Below, piece after piece: positions 35,005-43,555 of a stretch of 64,000 nucleotides of DNA. The first letter of the stretch is position 1, and every line of letters begins with the position of its first letter. Under the pieces are notes generated by a model. That model made no database searches and was not told the origin of the DNA. It was given only the letters and a program-made list of their open reading frames with translations. The DNA is taken from the NCBI RefSeq assembly GCF_013364235.1, contig NZ_CP054919.1, positions 7,613,603 to 7,677,602 of the forward strand, read 5' to 3'. Position numbers and translations under genes: made by a program. The DNA comes from Kitasatospora sp. NA04385. Lineage in GTDB: Bacteria > Actinomycetota > Actinomycetes > Streptomycetales > Streptomycetaceae.

Positions 35005-35364
35005 ATGCGCGGACGACCGGCGGGCACCGCCCTGGCGGCGGCGGCCCTGACGGCAGCCCTGGCGGCTCTGGCGGCGGTGACGGCGGCCCCGGCGGCCGCC
35101 GTCGACGCCGACACCGAGACGGTCACCGCCGTCGGCTCCCCGAGCGGCGTCGAGGTGCGCTGCCCGCACGGGTGGACGGCCGACGGCGCCAGGATCACCG
35201 ACGGGGACGGCAGCCCGCTCGCCCCCGACCAGCGCTGGCACATGACCGGCGTCTTCGAGGACGGCGTCCTCAACGGCGCGGCCGGTTGGATCGCCCCCTA
35301 CCTCGACTCCCCGCCGCCGCCGGAGAGCATCGCGATCACCGTGGTCTGCCACCGCGACTGCTGA
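35005..35364 (+). CDS. Small secreted protein of unknown function
   Basis: A 119-residue precursor with an Ala-rich signal peptide of about 32 residues ending APAAA, then a mature domain of about 87 residues. It has three cysteines: RCPHGW and two in the terminal VVCHRDC. ATG 35005 has GGAAGG seven bases upstream, which rules out in-frame starts further up. I do not recognise the family. Divergent from the helicase gene. Confidence 0.75.
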   Translation: MRGRPAGTALAAAALTAALAALAAVTAAPAAAVDADTETVTAVGSPSGVEVRCPHGWTADGARITDGDGSPLAPDQRWHMTGVFEDGVLNGAAGWIAPYLDSPPPPESIAITVVCHRDC

Positions 35365-35371
35365 CGCGCCC

Positions 35372-35393
35372 CCGGCCCGGCCGACCGGGCCGG
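35372..35393. terminator. GC hairpin between the secreted protein and fabH
   Basis: CCGGCCCGG (35372-35380) and CCGGGCCGG (35385-35393) are exact complements with a CCGA loop, between convergent genes. Two 16-base direct repeats of GTGGCCGCCGGTCCGG follow from 35398. Confidence 0.65.
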
Positions 35394-35443
35394 ACGGGTG
35401 GCCGCCGGTCCGGGTGGCCGCCGGTCCGGACGGCCGCCCGGCC

Positions 35444-36394
35444 TCACGGGCAGGTGACCACCTGGCCGGCCCAGGACAGGCCGCCGCCGAACGCGAACAG
35501 CAGCACCCGGGCACCGGAACGCAGCTCGCCGCGCTCCACCAGCTTCGCCAGCGCCAGCGGGACGGAGGCCGCCGAGGTGTTGCCGGAGTCCACCACGTCC
35601 CGGGCGATCACCGCGTCCTCGGACAGGCCCAGCTTCTGCACCAGCGACTCGATGATCCGCAGGTTCGCCTGGTGGGTCACCACCCCGTCCAGCTCCGCCG
35701 GGCTCAGCCCGGCCGCCCGGCACGCCTGCTCGGCCAGCGCGGGCAGCTCGGTGGTGGCCCAGCGGAACACCGCCTGACCGTCCTGCTCGAACTGCGGGTG
35801 CCACGCGTCCAGCAGCCGCACCGCGCCGGAACGCGACGGGTCCGAGCCCCAGACCACCGGGCCGATGCCGCTCTCCGCGCCCTCGGTGGCCGACAGCACC
35901 GCCGCGCCCGCGCCGTCGCCCAGCAGGATGCAGCTGCGCCGGTCCGTCCAGTCGACCAGGTCCGACATCTTCTCCGCGCCGATCACCAGCGCGTGCTTCG
36001 CCCCGCCCGCCAGCAGCGAGTGGCTCGCTACCGACAGCGCGGTGCAGAAGCCCGCGCAGCCGTTGTTCAGGTCGAACGCCACGGCGGACGGGATGCCCAG
36101 CCGGCCCGCGACCTGCGCGGCGATCGACGGGCAGCGGTCCACCGCGCTGCAGGTCGCCACCGTGACCTGCCCGATGTCCGCCGGGTCCAGCCCGGACGCG
36201 GCCAGCGCCTTCGCGGCCGCCCCCGCCGCCAGGTCGGTCACCGACTCGTCCGGCCCCGCGATCCGCCGGGTCACGATCCCGGTGCGCCGCCGGATCCACT
36301 CGTCATTGGTGTCCACCATCGTCGCCAGCTCGTCGTTGCCGAGCACCCGGCTGGGCTGGTGGTGGCCGAGAGCGGCGATCCGGACTCCGGGCAT
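35444..36394 (-). CDS. fabH: Beta-ketoacyl-ACP synthase III (FabH-type), orphan
   Basis: Condenses an acyl-CoA starter with malonyl-ACP to begin fatty acid or polyketide chains. The 316 residues hold the Cys-His-Asn triad: Cys113 in LNNGCAGFC, His241 in THQANLRI and Asn272 in SGNTSAAS. ATG 36394 has GGAAGGGGGAA upstream. The housekeeping fabH of Streptomyces sits in fabD-fabH-acpP-fabF; none of those partners is here, so this is a paralogue for an unknown starter or an ester-forming KASIII relative. Confidence 0.88.
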   Translation of the reverse strand: MPGVRIAALGHHQPSRVLGNDELATMVDTNDEWIRRRTGIVTRRIAGPDESVTDLAAGAAAKALAASGLDPADIGQVTVATCSAVDRCPSIAAQVAGRLGIPSAVAFDLNNGCAGFCTALSVASHSLLAGGAKHALVIGAEKMSDLVDWTDRRSCILLGDGAGAAVLSATEGAESGIGPVVWGSDPSRSGAVRLLDAWHPQFEQDGQAVFRWATTELPALAEQACRAAGLSPAELDGVVTHQANLRIIESLVQKLGLSEDAVIARDVVDSGNTSAASVPLALAKLVERGELRSGARVLLFAFGGGLSWAGQVVTCP

Positions 36395-36513
36395 GGCGTT
36401 CCCCTTCCGCGACGGCACCCGGCCGGTGCCGGGGCGACGGCCTGGAATATAGCAACCGACCGATCGGAAGCTATACGGCGGCCCGAAGGGCGGACACGGC
36501 CGGCGAGGAAGGC

Positions 36514-36603
36514 CTGACCTGTCTCAACGAAGGCTGATCTGTCTCAACGAAGGTTGATCTGTCTCAACGAAGTTTGACTGGTGCGAACTTGTCTCATCGC
36601 AAC
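36514..36603 (+). repeat. 20-bp direct repeats (3 clear units plus a degenerate one)
   Basis: Units at 36514-36533, 36534-36553 and 36554-36573 share TGATCTGTCTCAACGAAG with one or two changes. A degenerate fourth (TTGTCTCATCGCAACT) ends near 36603. The DNA is much less GC-rich than its surroundings. Related units with the same 20-bp period and orientation occur at 38626-38665, on the other side of the TPR gene. Confidence 0.85.
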
Positions 36604-36688
36604 TTGAGGTCGTAGGTCAGATACCTGCCGGGAGCGTCTTGGCTTCAGTTGGGCGGAGGCTGTCGGCGGCGGTTCGCAGGGTGCCCGC

Positions 36689-38167
36689 GTGAACATCGAC
36701 GATCTTTCCTGGCAGGCGTGGCACCACGGTGGCGTCTACCCGCGGATGGTGCGGACCCTCCTCGACCTGGGGCAGGTTGAGCTGCTGGCCCGGGCGGCAC
36801 GGGAGCGCGAGGACTGGAACTGCGCGCAGGCGGCGGCCCGGGAGTTGTGCGCGGCCGGGGAGTGCGATCGGGCGCTGGCGCTGGTGGGTCCGTTCACGGA
36901 GATCGGCTGGCGGCCCGCCGAGTGGCTCACCGCCGAAATCATGATCCACCGGGGCGAGGGCGACGAGGCACTCGCGAGGGTGCGCCCGGATCCGGCCGAG
37001 CTGCGCGACGGCCACGTGTGCGCCCCCTACTCCGAACTCCTGGCGAAGGTCGGCCGGGTCGAGGAGGCTGTCGACGTGCTCACGCCCCACCTCGGGAAGT
37101 ACTGGCTCCGCTCCCTTCTGGTCGAGATCACCGAGGGGCAGGGACGCGACGACCTGGTCCTGGACGTGCTCACGCGGGAGGAGGAGCGCCTGGAGCGCAT
37201 CGAGAGCGCGGGGTGCGAGCGGTGCGGCGAGATCTGCGGAACGGGTCCGATGGACCGGTGGGACGTGCTGCTGCTGATCTCCCGGGTGCTGGAGCGGACC
37301 GGGCGCACGGACGAAGCCGTCGAGGTCCTGCGCGCCGCGAGGGCCTCGGGCCGGCGGCACCCCGGCAACTTCCCGAAGGAGTACGCGGAACTCCTCGCCC
37401 GGCAGGGCCTGATCGACGAACTCGGGGCCCTGGCCGCCGAGGACCACCGCTCGGCCCTCGACGTGTACGCGAAGGCGCTGGAGGACGCGGAGCGGGCAGA
37501 CGAGGCGGAGACCGTGCTGCGCGACGGGATCGAGGCCCACGACCACCCGAAGGACCGGGCGGCGCTGATGTGCCTGCTCGTCCGCCAGGGGCGGGTCGAC
37601 GAAGCCGTCGAGATCGGCCGGCCCACCTACGAGTACTACGACTGCTGGAACTTCCTCCAGTGGGCACTGGAACTGCTCGTCGAAGACGGCCGACCCGACC
37701 GGGCACTCGAACTCCTTGACGAGCGCACCGACGAATACGTCAGGGAGCACCCGGACCACGTCCGCTCCCTGCGGCTCTGGCTGCTGGGTGAGGCCGGCCG
37801 CTACAAGGAGGGCATCGCGGAGGCCACCGCCCTCAACGAGCGCGAGCCCGGCATGTGGGACCCCGCGCTGGCGCGACTGCTGGAGCGCGACGGACGGCTT
37901 GAGGAAGCCCTCGCACTGCTCCGCTCCTCCACCCACTACCTGGTCCACCACGACTTGCCCGACATGCTGATCAGGCACGGCCGCCCGGCCGAGGCCCTCG
38001 ACGCCATCCCCACGATCGCCGAGAGCCGCGCCGCCGCCGAACGCCGGGAGAGGGAACGCGAACGGGAGGCGGCGGAGCGGCGGGAGCCGGACGATCCCTG
38101 GGCCACTACGGACGGGTTCAGTGTGGAGCCCCGTTCTAGTCAGAGCGCCACGGTCGAACTTCGCTGA
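36689..38167 (+). CDS. Tetratricopeptide-repeat protein
   Basis: A 492-residue alpha-solenoid. Repeats of about 34-37 residues recur, e.g. SELLAKVGRVEEAVDVLTPHLG, RVLERTGRTDEAVEVLRAARASG, KALEDAERADEAETVLRDGIEA, LLVRQGRVDEAVEIGRP and LLERDGRLEEALALLRSS, each with the TPR G-R-x-x-E-A core. A Cys4-like CERCGEICG sits near residue 172. The C-terminus has a charged coiled-coil-like stretch. GTG 36689 is the start. Similar proteins are multicopy in Streptomyces; no partner is certain. The downstream SUKH-like gene may be cotranscribed. Confidence 0.75.
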   Translation: MNIDDLSWQAWHHGGVYPRMVRTLLDLGQVELLARAAREREDWNCAQAAARELCAAGECDRALALVGPFTEIGWRPAEWLTAEIMIHRGEGDEALARVRPDPAELRDGHVCAPYSELLAKVGRVEEAVDVLTPHLGKYWLRSLLVEITEGQGRDDLVLDVLTREEERLERIESAGCERCGEICGTGPMDRWDVLLLISRVLERTGRTDEAVEVLRAARASGRRHPGNFPKEYAELLARQGLIDELGALAAEDHRSALDVYAKALEDAERADEAETVLRDGIEAHDHPKDRAALMCLLVRQGRVDEAVEIGRPTYEYYDCWNFLQWALELLVEDGRPDRALELLDERTDEYVREHPDHVRSLRLWLLGEAGRYKEGIAEATALNEREPGMWDPALARLLERDGRLEEALALLRSSTHYLVHHDLPDMLIRHGRPAEALDAIPTIAESRAAAERREREREREAAERREPDDPWATTDGFSVEPRSSQSATVELR

Positions 38168-38180
38168 GACGGAGGACTGG

Positions 38181-38525
38181 GTGGAACGGCAGATGGCGAC
38201 CATCCGCGCCGCAGGCCGCGAGCCCACCGTCCGCGACGATGACCACGACTACCTCGGAGACTACCGTGGGGCATCCGGCGACTCCGGCGACGAGATCTGG
38301 CACCTGGAACGCGGGCGGGGCGCGATCCACATCAGCGACAACGGATGCGGCACGACCGGCTGGCTCATCGTGGTCGGCCCGCACCGCGGAGAGCTCCGGG
38401 GCCGTGACTGCGCCGTCCATCCTGCTTTCGAGCCGTACGTTGACGGGCACGGACGCCGCCGCACCTTCGGCACCTGGTACCTGGAGTGGCTCGAACGGCG
38501 CGAGACGGCAATTCGGCAGCCCTGA
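38181..38525 (+). CDS. Short SUKH-like protein, probably a remnant
   Basis: A 114-residue product resembling the C-terminal half of SMI1/KNR4 proteins: RGAIHISDNGCGTTGWLIVVGPHRGELRGRD and the end FGTWYLEWLERRE. The N-terminal SUKH half is missing, so it may be truncated. GTG 38181 has GGAGGA four bases before it and lies 13 bases after the TPR stop. An ATG at 38193 is an alternative. Whether it is functional is unclear. Confidence 0.5.
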   Translation: MERQMATIRAAGREPTVRDDDHDYLGDYRGASGDSGDEIWHLERGRGAIHISDNGCGTTGWLIVVGPHRGELRGRDCAVHPAFEPYVDGHGRRRTFGTWYLEWLERRETAIRQP

Positions 38526-38841
38526 CCGACCCTGTCGCGACGCCCTGATGCGCAACCAGGTCGCAGATCGGCTCGACCGGTCAAGATCACTCGGCAATCG
38601 GTCAAGGCCACCTGTCAAAGGTCAGTTGACCCGTCTCGCCGAAGTCCGACCCGGCTCATCGAAGTTCGGCCACCGCGCCCTGAGACGTCCGGCTCTGCCC
38701 GCTCGCCTGCCCGGTCCTGCCGTCGGGGTCGTTTGCGACCGGGCTGTTCGTGTTCGGTACCGACATGATCACGGGGGCTGTCCGCCGCATCGGTGTTGCG
38801 TCATGCTCCGGTGGACCGAAGTGGGGATCCAAGGGGGAGAG
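38526..38841. other. Intergenic region with degenerate direct repeats
   Basis: No gene is supported. Between 38577 and 38665 GGTCAA-containing units of about 21 bases grade into two 20-base units (38626-38645, 38646-38665) matching the array at 36514 at 16 and about 14 of 20 positions. The rest, 38666-38800, has lower GC and no recognisable feature. Confidence 0.55.
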
Positions 38842-39462
38842 TTGGAGAACAACCGTCTCGTCCGGTGTGCGGGGGCCGTCGTGTTGGCACTGGCCGCGGC
38901 CGGTTGCAGTGCGCCGGATCGCGGGGCGGTGCCGCCCGCGCCGTCCCCCGCCGCGTCGACGGCTGGGCCGAGCGACTGCGTCTACACCTTCACCCCGGCC
39001 GTGGAGACGGAGGCGCTCACGTACGTCACCCCGTCCGCCACCGTCACGGCCCCCGGGGGAGGGCGGCTGGAGTACCCCGCCGCACTGCCCGTCCAACCGC
39101 TCACCGCGACCGCGGCATCGAGCGCGGGCGAGGTGGACGCCCGCCGGGCGTACGCCGCGTTCCTCGCCCAGCCGACCGCCCGCGCCGGCCTGCCGCAGTA
39201 CGGCACGGCGTTGACGCCCTACCAGGACTCGGTCGAGCGGCTCAATGTCCCACCCGGCCGGTACGTCCGCTACGCCGCCAACCAGGTCGTCACCAGTTCC
39301 TTCGTCCGCAGCTGCCCCGGCCCGGCCGCAGGGCGCGACGCCGTGGGCACCGTCACCAGCTTCTGGCCGGACTTCCCCCTGGGCGGCACGGTGAACTGCG
39401 CCGATCCCCAGGGCGCGGCCCAGCAGCAGGCCGCCCGTCTCATGTGCACGCCCGGCAGCTGA
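38842..39462 (+). CDS. Hypothetical lipoprotein
   Basis: A 206-residue exported protein. The N-terminus ENNRLVRCAGAVVLALAAAGC is a signal peptide with lipobox (Cys about 22), followed by a Pro/Ala/Ser linker. The mature part has four more cysteines (SDCVY, RSCPG, VNCAD, LMCTPG) likely forming two disulfides. TTG 38842 is chosen because AAGGGGGAGAG directly precedes it; GTG 38821 or ATG 38803 would lengthen the N-terminus with atypical residues. Function unknown. Confidence 0.65.
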   Translation: MENNRLVRCAGAVVLALAAAGCSAPDRGAVPPAPSPAASTAGPSDCVYTFTPAVETEALTYVTPSATVTAPGGGRLEYPAALPVQPLTATAASSAGEVDARRAYAAFLAQPTARAGLPQYGTALTPYQDSVERLNVPPGRYVRYAANQVVTSSFVRSCPGPAAGRDAVGTVTSFWPDFPLGGTVNCADPQGAAQQQAARLMCTPGS

Positions 39463-39484
39463 GGCGGGCCGACCGTCGACCGCA

Positions 39485-39925
39485 TCACGGGCCGAGGGGC
39501 TCGACCGGCCGGTAGGGCCGTCCGTCGTGGCTGAGGTGCAGGGACCGGCCGGCGAGCCGCCAGGAGATGCTGTGCCTGCTCAGCGCCCACGCCTGCGACC
39601 GGTGGCGGGCGTCGTCGATCCACCGCCGGAGTTCGGGGAGCGCCTGCTCGCGCAGGATCCGGCGGGTGGTGGCTCGTTCGCCGCCCGGGACGGGGGCAAC
39701 GGTGATGAAGACGCTGGACCACCAGTCGGGAGGCAGTCCGGCGCCGTGGTTCGAGCCGATCGGCGGCACCCAGTCCGCCTTGAGGAGCGTCCCGTCCGTC
39801 CAGTGGTGGTCGAAGAAGCTGAGCCGGAGGGCGTCGGACGGCGGCTCGCCGAGGGCGGAAGCGATGTCCGTCGAGGTGAGCGGCCATGACAGGTGCCGCG
39901 GCAGGCGGCGGTTACGAGCTGGCAC
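39485..39925 (-). CDS. Conserved hypothetical protein
   Basis: A 146-residue protein with a Trp-rich pattern (LPRHLSWPLT, FFDHHWTDGTLLKADWVPP, PPDWWSSVFITVAPVPGGER, REQALPELRRWI, SISWRLAGRSLHLSHDG). I recall the same pattern in other Streptomyces hypothetical proteins but know no function. GTG 39925 is the probable start; the ribosome site is weak. Convergent with the lipoprotein gene. Confidence 0.6.
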   Translation of the reverse strand: MPARNRRLPRHLSWPLTSTDIASALGEPPSDALRLSFFDHHWTDGTLLKADWVPPIGSNHGAGLPPDWWSSVFITVAPVPGGERATTRRILREQALPELRRWIDDARHRSQAWALSRHSISWRLAGRSLHLSHDGRPYRPVEPLGP

Positions 39926-40098
39926 GCGCCCGAGGATGGCAGACGACCCGGCGGGAGGGCACGAGAATTTCGGAGGGCGAGTCCGGCGGCGGCCGGCAGC
40001 AGGGGGAGGTCCGCCGGCCGATCGTGCCCGTACGGGGGGCGAGGGACGCACGCGTTTTCGGCGGGACCGGTGTCGGCGCGACCGCGCCCGCGGTGCGC

Positions 40099-41220
40099 TC
40101 ATGCTCCGGCCGTGCCGGTGCGTCGGGCGTGCAGTTCGGAGCGGACGAGTTCGAGGAGGCGCCCGGACCAGTTGCGGCCCCGGCCCGCGTTGTCGCCCCA
40201 GAAGAGCGAGTCCATGTCGTCGTAGATCACGGTGGCGTCGTCCGTCGCCAGCAGGACTTCGGCCAGTTCGGGGTGCTGGTCGTACTTGGCGCGCAGCAGC
40301 TCGGCCATGACGGCGGTGCGGGCGTGCTCCCAGCCCGCGCGGCGAGGGGCCCCGGCCGCGAGCGTGCGCGCCGCGGCGGCGGTCCGCGCCGTCGCGATCG
40401 CGTGCCGGGCCTCGGGGTCGGCGACCGACCGGGCCCAGTAGGCGTGGGCGACGGAGGGGTAGTCCGCCCCGGCGACCGTGATCGGGGCCGGGTAGTCGTG
40501 ACGCAGGCCGCGCCGGCCGGGATCGTCCACCGGCTCCGCGGAGAACGTCTGCGCGAGGTGGACCGCCGGGGCGTGCGGGGTCGCCGGTCCGTCCGCGGGG
40601 ACGCGTTCGGACCGCTCGGCCGTCCACCGGGCCCGTTCCGCGAAGTACGCGAGGGCGCCGTCGTAGGCCTCCTGCGTGACGGTGCCGTCGAACGGCAGGT
40701 AGGTCCGGCCGCCGGGGCCGGCCACCAGGACCCGTAGCGGCCGGTCCTTGCTGTCCATGTCGCCCAGCGCGTAGCGGCGCTGCGTCTCCGGGATCGCGAG
40801 GAAGGCGGCGCGGGCCGCGGACCGGTTCTCCTCGGTCCGGTCGGCGAGGAAGACCTCGACGGCGGCCAGGCAGCGGCCGGTCGAATCGGGTCGGCCGTTC
40901 AACCGGTCGATGGTGTCCCGGACTTCGGCGACCAGCGACTCGGGCGTGATCCAGCTCTCCGGCTCGCCGAACTTCCAGTCCGCGAGCTCGTGCGCGGAGG
41001 CCTCACCGCCCTCGGGGAAGCCGGTGGCCACCCAGCCGGTGCGCAGCTTCTCCTCGAACTCCTCGACGGTGACCAGACCCCAGCAGTCGATGAGCCCGTC
41101 GGCATAGACGAACAGGTCGGTGAGGAAGTAGTGGCCGCCGTTGCGGATGAAGGCGTGGCGCCAGGTGCCGGGTACGCGGACGCCGTCCGCCGTGCGATGG
41201 GTGATCCGGTTGCCGATCAT
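40099..41220 (-). CDS. NADAR-domain protein with an N-terminal DUF domain
   Basis: A 373-residue two-domain protein. The N-terminal 110 residues (RNGGHYFLTDLFVYADGLIDCWGLVTVEEFEEKL) form a conserved domain of unknown function. The C-terminal half is a NADAR domain: YPSVAHAYWARSVADPEARHAIATA, VMAELLRAKYDQHPELAEVLLATDDATVIYDDMDSLFWGDNAGRGRNWSGRLLELVRSEL. NADAR proteins act on NAD/ADP-ribose-linked substrates; some remove ADP-ribose from DNA guanine. Start ATG 41220 has only a weak AGG before it. No DarT-like toxin is adjacent. Divergent from a membrane-protein gene. Confidence 0.8.
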   Translation of the reverse strand: MIGNRITHRTADGVRVPGTWRHAFIRNGGHYFLTDLFVYADGLIDCWGLVTVEEFEEKLRTGWVATGFPEGGEASAHELADWKFGEPESWITPESLVAEVRDTIDRLNGRPDSTGRCLAAVEVFLADRTEENRSAARAAFLAIPETQRRYALGDMDSKDRPLRVLVAGPGGRTYLPFDGTVTQEAYDGALAYFAERARWTAERSERVPADGPATPHAPAVHLAQTFSAEPVDDPGRRGLRHDYPAPITVAGADYPSVAHAYWARSVADPEARHAIATARTAAAARTLAAGAPRRAGWEHARTAVMAELLRAKYDQHPELAEVLLATDDATVIYDDMDSLFWGDNAGRGRNWSGRLLELVRSELHARRTGTAGA

Positions 41221-41320
41221 CCTGGGATTGTGCCGCAGCGCCCACCGCGCGGACCGCGATTTTCCTCCGGCCGGCCGCCGGTGCGCGGTGGATGGTTCTG
41301 GTACGTTCTTCCCGTCATAT

Positions 41321-41334
41321 TTGAACGCGTTCAA
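41321..41334. promoter_or_regulatory. 14-bp perfect palindrome between the NADAR and membrane-protein genes
   Basis: TTGAACGCGTTCAA (41321-41334) lies 16 bases before the membrane-protein GTG and about 100 bases before the NADAR gene. The form is typical of TetR-family operators. A/T bases around it (CATATTTG) suggest it overlaps a promoter. Confidence 0.65.
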
Positions 41335-41349
41335 TGTGGGGGTGGGGGA

Positions 41350-42063
41350 GTGGCGGACTCCGAGGAGGAGCGCCCGGTGCCCGGGGCGGCGCGGGTGCTG
41401 GCCCGGCTGGCGGTTCTGTGCAGTGCGCCTGCGGTGGGGTGGGGGGTCCTCACGTTCGGGGCGGCGAACGGTGTCGGGTTCCTGGTACTGGTCTGTGTGC
41501 TGCTGATCGCCGTGCCGCTGTTCCTCCGGGACGCGGGGACGTTCCGGACGCTCTGCCTGACCATCGGCTGGCTCGTGTTCGGGCTCTCGCTGTGGGGCGC
41601 CATCCTCGGGATGTTCACCCTGACCCCGGCCGCGCTCGTGCTCGTCGCCGCGGGCGGCCGGGCCCGCCCCGGGCGGCGCTCCGACCGGTCGCGCCTCGTC
41701 CCGCTCGCCATCGGCGTCCTGGTCACCGTCGCGACCTGCTGCCTCACGGGCTGGTTCCTCCTCGACGAGTGGGGGGACCGCGCGTCCGCCCCGCAGCCCG
41801 ACGCGTTCACCGCCACCGTCCGGGAGGACAGCCCGCTGCTGCGCACCGACCCGGAACCCCCCGCGCTGCGGTACGACGGGTCGGGCCTCGGCCACGGCGC
41901 CACGGTCGTCGTCCTCGACGAGCCGTCCGGACGGCCCGGCCGGGTGCTCACCGTCTACTACCGCTTCGCCACCCCCGCCGAGACCGAGGCCCTGCGCGGT
42001 CTGATCGCCGCCCTGCCCGGCGTCCGGGACGTCAGGCCCTGCCACTGGAACCTCGACTGCTGA
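41350..42063 (+). CDS. Hypothetical membrane protein
   Basis: A 237-residue protein with about four transmembrane helices: VLARLAVLCSAPAVGWGVLTFG, GFLVLVCVLLIAVPLFL, TLCLTIGWLVFGLSLWGAILG through ALVLVAAGG, and LVPLAIGVLVTVATCCLTGWFLL. A soluble C-terminal domain of about 95 residues ends VRPCHWNLDC. GTG 41350 follows GGGGG. No family recognised. The palindrome directly upstream suggests tight repression. Confidence 0.65.
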   Translation: MADSEEERPVPGAARVLARLAVLCSAPAVGWGVLTFGAANGVGFLVLVCVLLIAVPLFLRDAGTFRTLCLTIGWLVFGLSLWGAILGMFTLTPAALVLVAAGGRARPGRRSDRSRLVPLAIGVLVTVATCCLTGWFLLDEWGDRASAPQPDAFTATVREDSPLLRTDPEPPALRYDGSGLGHGATVVVLDEPSGRPGRVLTVYYRFATPAETEALRGLIAALPGVRDVRPCHWNLDC

Positions 42064-42232
42064 AGCCTTTGCTGCCGGAGCGCCGGAGTGCAGGTGCGCC
42101 GGAGCTGCTGGCTCGGCCGACCGGCAACATCGGCGGCTGGGCGCTGCTGACGGCCCGCCGCGTCGGCCTGCTGCCGGACGGGCCCCCGCCCCGGCCGTCC
42201 CGGTGGCCTGTTGTGCAGGGGCCGGGACGGGC

Positions 42233-42784
42233 TCAGTCGGACCAGCGGTGCTTCGGGCCGAGCACCCGGAAGTCCGTGTGCACGCGGTTGGCGCGGGCCC
42301 AGTCGTGCAGGAGGTCGCAGAGCTCGGTGCGGCGCTGCGGGGACAGACCGACGCTGACGCACAGGGTGACCCACCGGCCGCTGACGAGGGAAAGCTCAAG
42401 GCGTTCGCGCTGATGCAGCCCGGAGGCGTACTTGACGGACCGGATGTCCTCGGAGCTGAGGGTGCGCCGGGTGAACGCGTTGGTCACCACCAGCTCGCGG
42501 TTCCGGAGTCCGACCGAGGTCCGCAGCTCCGACCGGAGCGGCAGCGCGAACAGCAGCACCATCCCGACGGCCAGCGCGGACCGGACCGGCGCCGACGGTT
42601 CCGGAACCCCCGCGGCGGCACAGGCCGGCAGGAGGCCCAGCAGCAGGATCAGCCACCACAGCAGCGCGCGCAGCACCGCCCGCACCCGTGGGCGGCGCAC
42701 CGTGCGGGTCGGGGCGCCCCCGCCGCGCGGCCGCCAGCCGACGTCCGGCGGGCGGTGGGGCTTGCGGGCGCTCAACGGTCGCAC
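42233..42784 (-). CDS. Hypothetical membrane protein with bacterial PH-like domain
   Basis: About 183 residues from GTG 42784; the start is uncertain and a TTG five codons in is possible. Two hydrophobic helices (LLWWLILLLGLLPACAAAG and ALAVGMVLLFALPL) precede a soluble part, SVGLRNRELVVTNAFTRRTLSSEDIRSVKY, which resembles bacterial PH-like domains of small two-TM proteins. Function unknown. Convergent with the previous gene. Confidence 0.55.
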   Translation of the reverse strand: MRPLSARKPHRPPDVGWRPRGGGAPTRTVRRPRVRAVLRALLWWLILLLGLLPACAAAGVPEPSAPVRSALAVGMVLLFALPLRSELRTSVGLRNRELVVTNAFTRRTLSSEDIRSVKYASGLHQRERLELSLVSGRWVTLCVSVGLSPQRRTELCDLLHDWARANRVHTDFRVLGPKHRWSD

Positions 42785-42937
42785 CCCGTCCGGCCCGGCC
42801 CGGGCACGCCGGTCCGGGGCGCGGTGCCGGTCCTGTCCGCGCGCATCGCGACCCCCTGTGCGAAAGTTCGGGCAGTGTACCGACCGGGCCGCCCACGGCC
42901 GGGGCCCGGGGCGCAACACCGCGACGGAGGAGGGCCC

Positions 42938-43489
42938 GTGAGCGACGGCTTCGCATCGGACGGGGAACTGGACGGGGGACTGGACAGGGGGCTGGACGGG
43001 AAGCCTTGCGGGGAACCGGAGTTGGCGGGGGAGCTGACCCGGCTCGTCCCGACCCGCGAGGACGACCTCGACCTGCTGGCCGGGTGGTTCGCCGACCCCG
43101 CGTTCGTCGAGCACTGGGGCGGGGCGCCGCTGCCGCGCGCGGAGGTCGCCGCGAAGTACCTGGGACGGCGCCGTCCGGAGGTGGAGTCCTTCCTGGTGCT
43201 CGCCGGGGGAGTGCCGGTGGGCTACGCCCAGTACTGGCGGGCCGGGCCGGACGGTGGCGGCATCGACCTGGTCCTGCTCCCGGCCGCCCGGGGCCGGGGC
43301 CTGGGGCCGGACGCCGCCCGGGCCCTGCTCGCCCACCTGTGCGGGGAGTCGGGATGGCGCCGGGTGACGGTCGACCCGGCGGCGGCGAACGTCCGGGCCG
43401 TGCGCGCCTGGGAGAAGGCCGGCTTCCGGCGGGTGGCGGGCGGGGGCGGAGACGGGGAACTGCTGCTGGAGTACCGCCCGGTGACGTGA
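42938..43489 (+). CDS. GNAT-family acetyltransferase, AAC(6')-like
   Basis: A 183-residue acetyltransferase. LVPTREDDLDLLAGWFADPAFVEHWGG resembles the start of aminoglycoside 6'-N-acetyltransferases. GVPVGYAQYWRA and IDLVLLPAARGRGLGPDAARALL form motif A with the acetyl-CoA loop, and VDPAAANVRAVRAWEKAGFRRV is motif B. The first 30 residues are a Gly/Asp repeat. GTG 42938 has GGAGGAGGG upstream. Resistance is possible, but the substrate is not determined by the sequence. Confidence 0.82.
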   Translation: MSDGFASDGELDGGLDRGLDGKPCGEPELAGELTRLVPTREDDLDLLAGWFADPAFVEHWGGAPLPRAEVAAKYLGRRRPEVESFLVLAGGVPVGYAQYWRAGPDGGGIDLVLLPAARGRGLGPDAARALLAHLCGESGWRRVTVDPAAANVRAVRAWEKAGFRRVAGGGGDGELLLEYRPVT

Positions 43490-43555
43490 CGTGTCGTGCC
43501 CTGTCGTGCCGTGGCGTGGCGTGGCGTGTCGCTGTCCGCCCGTCGGCGCTCGGGT

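Noticed and set aside
36514-36603. 20-bp repeats as a CRISPR array
   Set aside because: Units are directly adjacent with no spacers, there are only three or four, and no cas gene is in the window.
36514-38665. Repeats as the multiple terminal repeats of an IS21-type element
   Set aside because: Both arrays have the same orientation, whereas IS ends must be inverted, and there is no istA/istB between them. Kept only as an unexplained repeat family.
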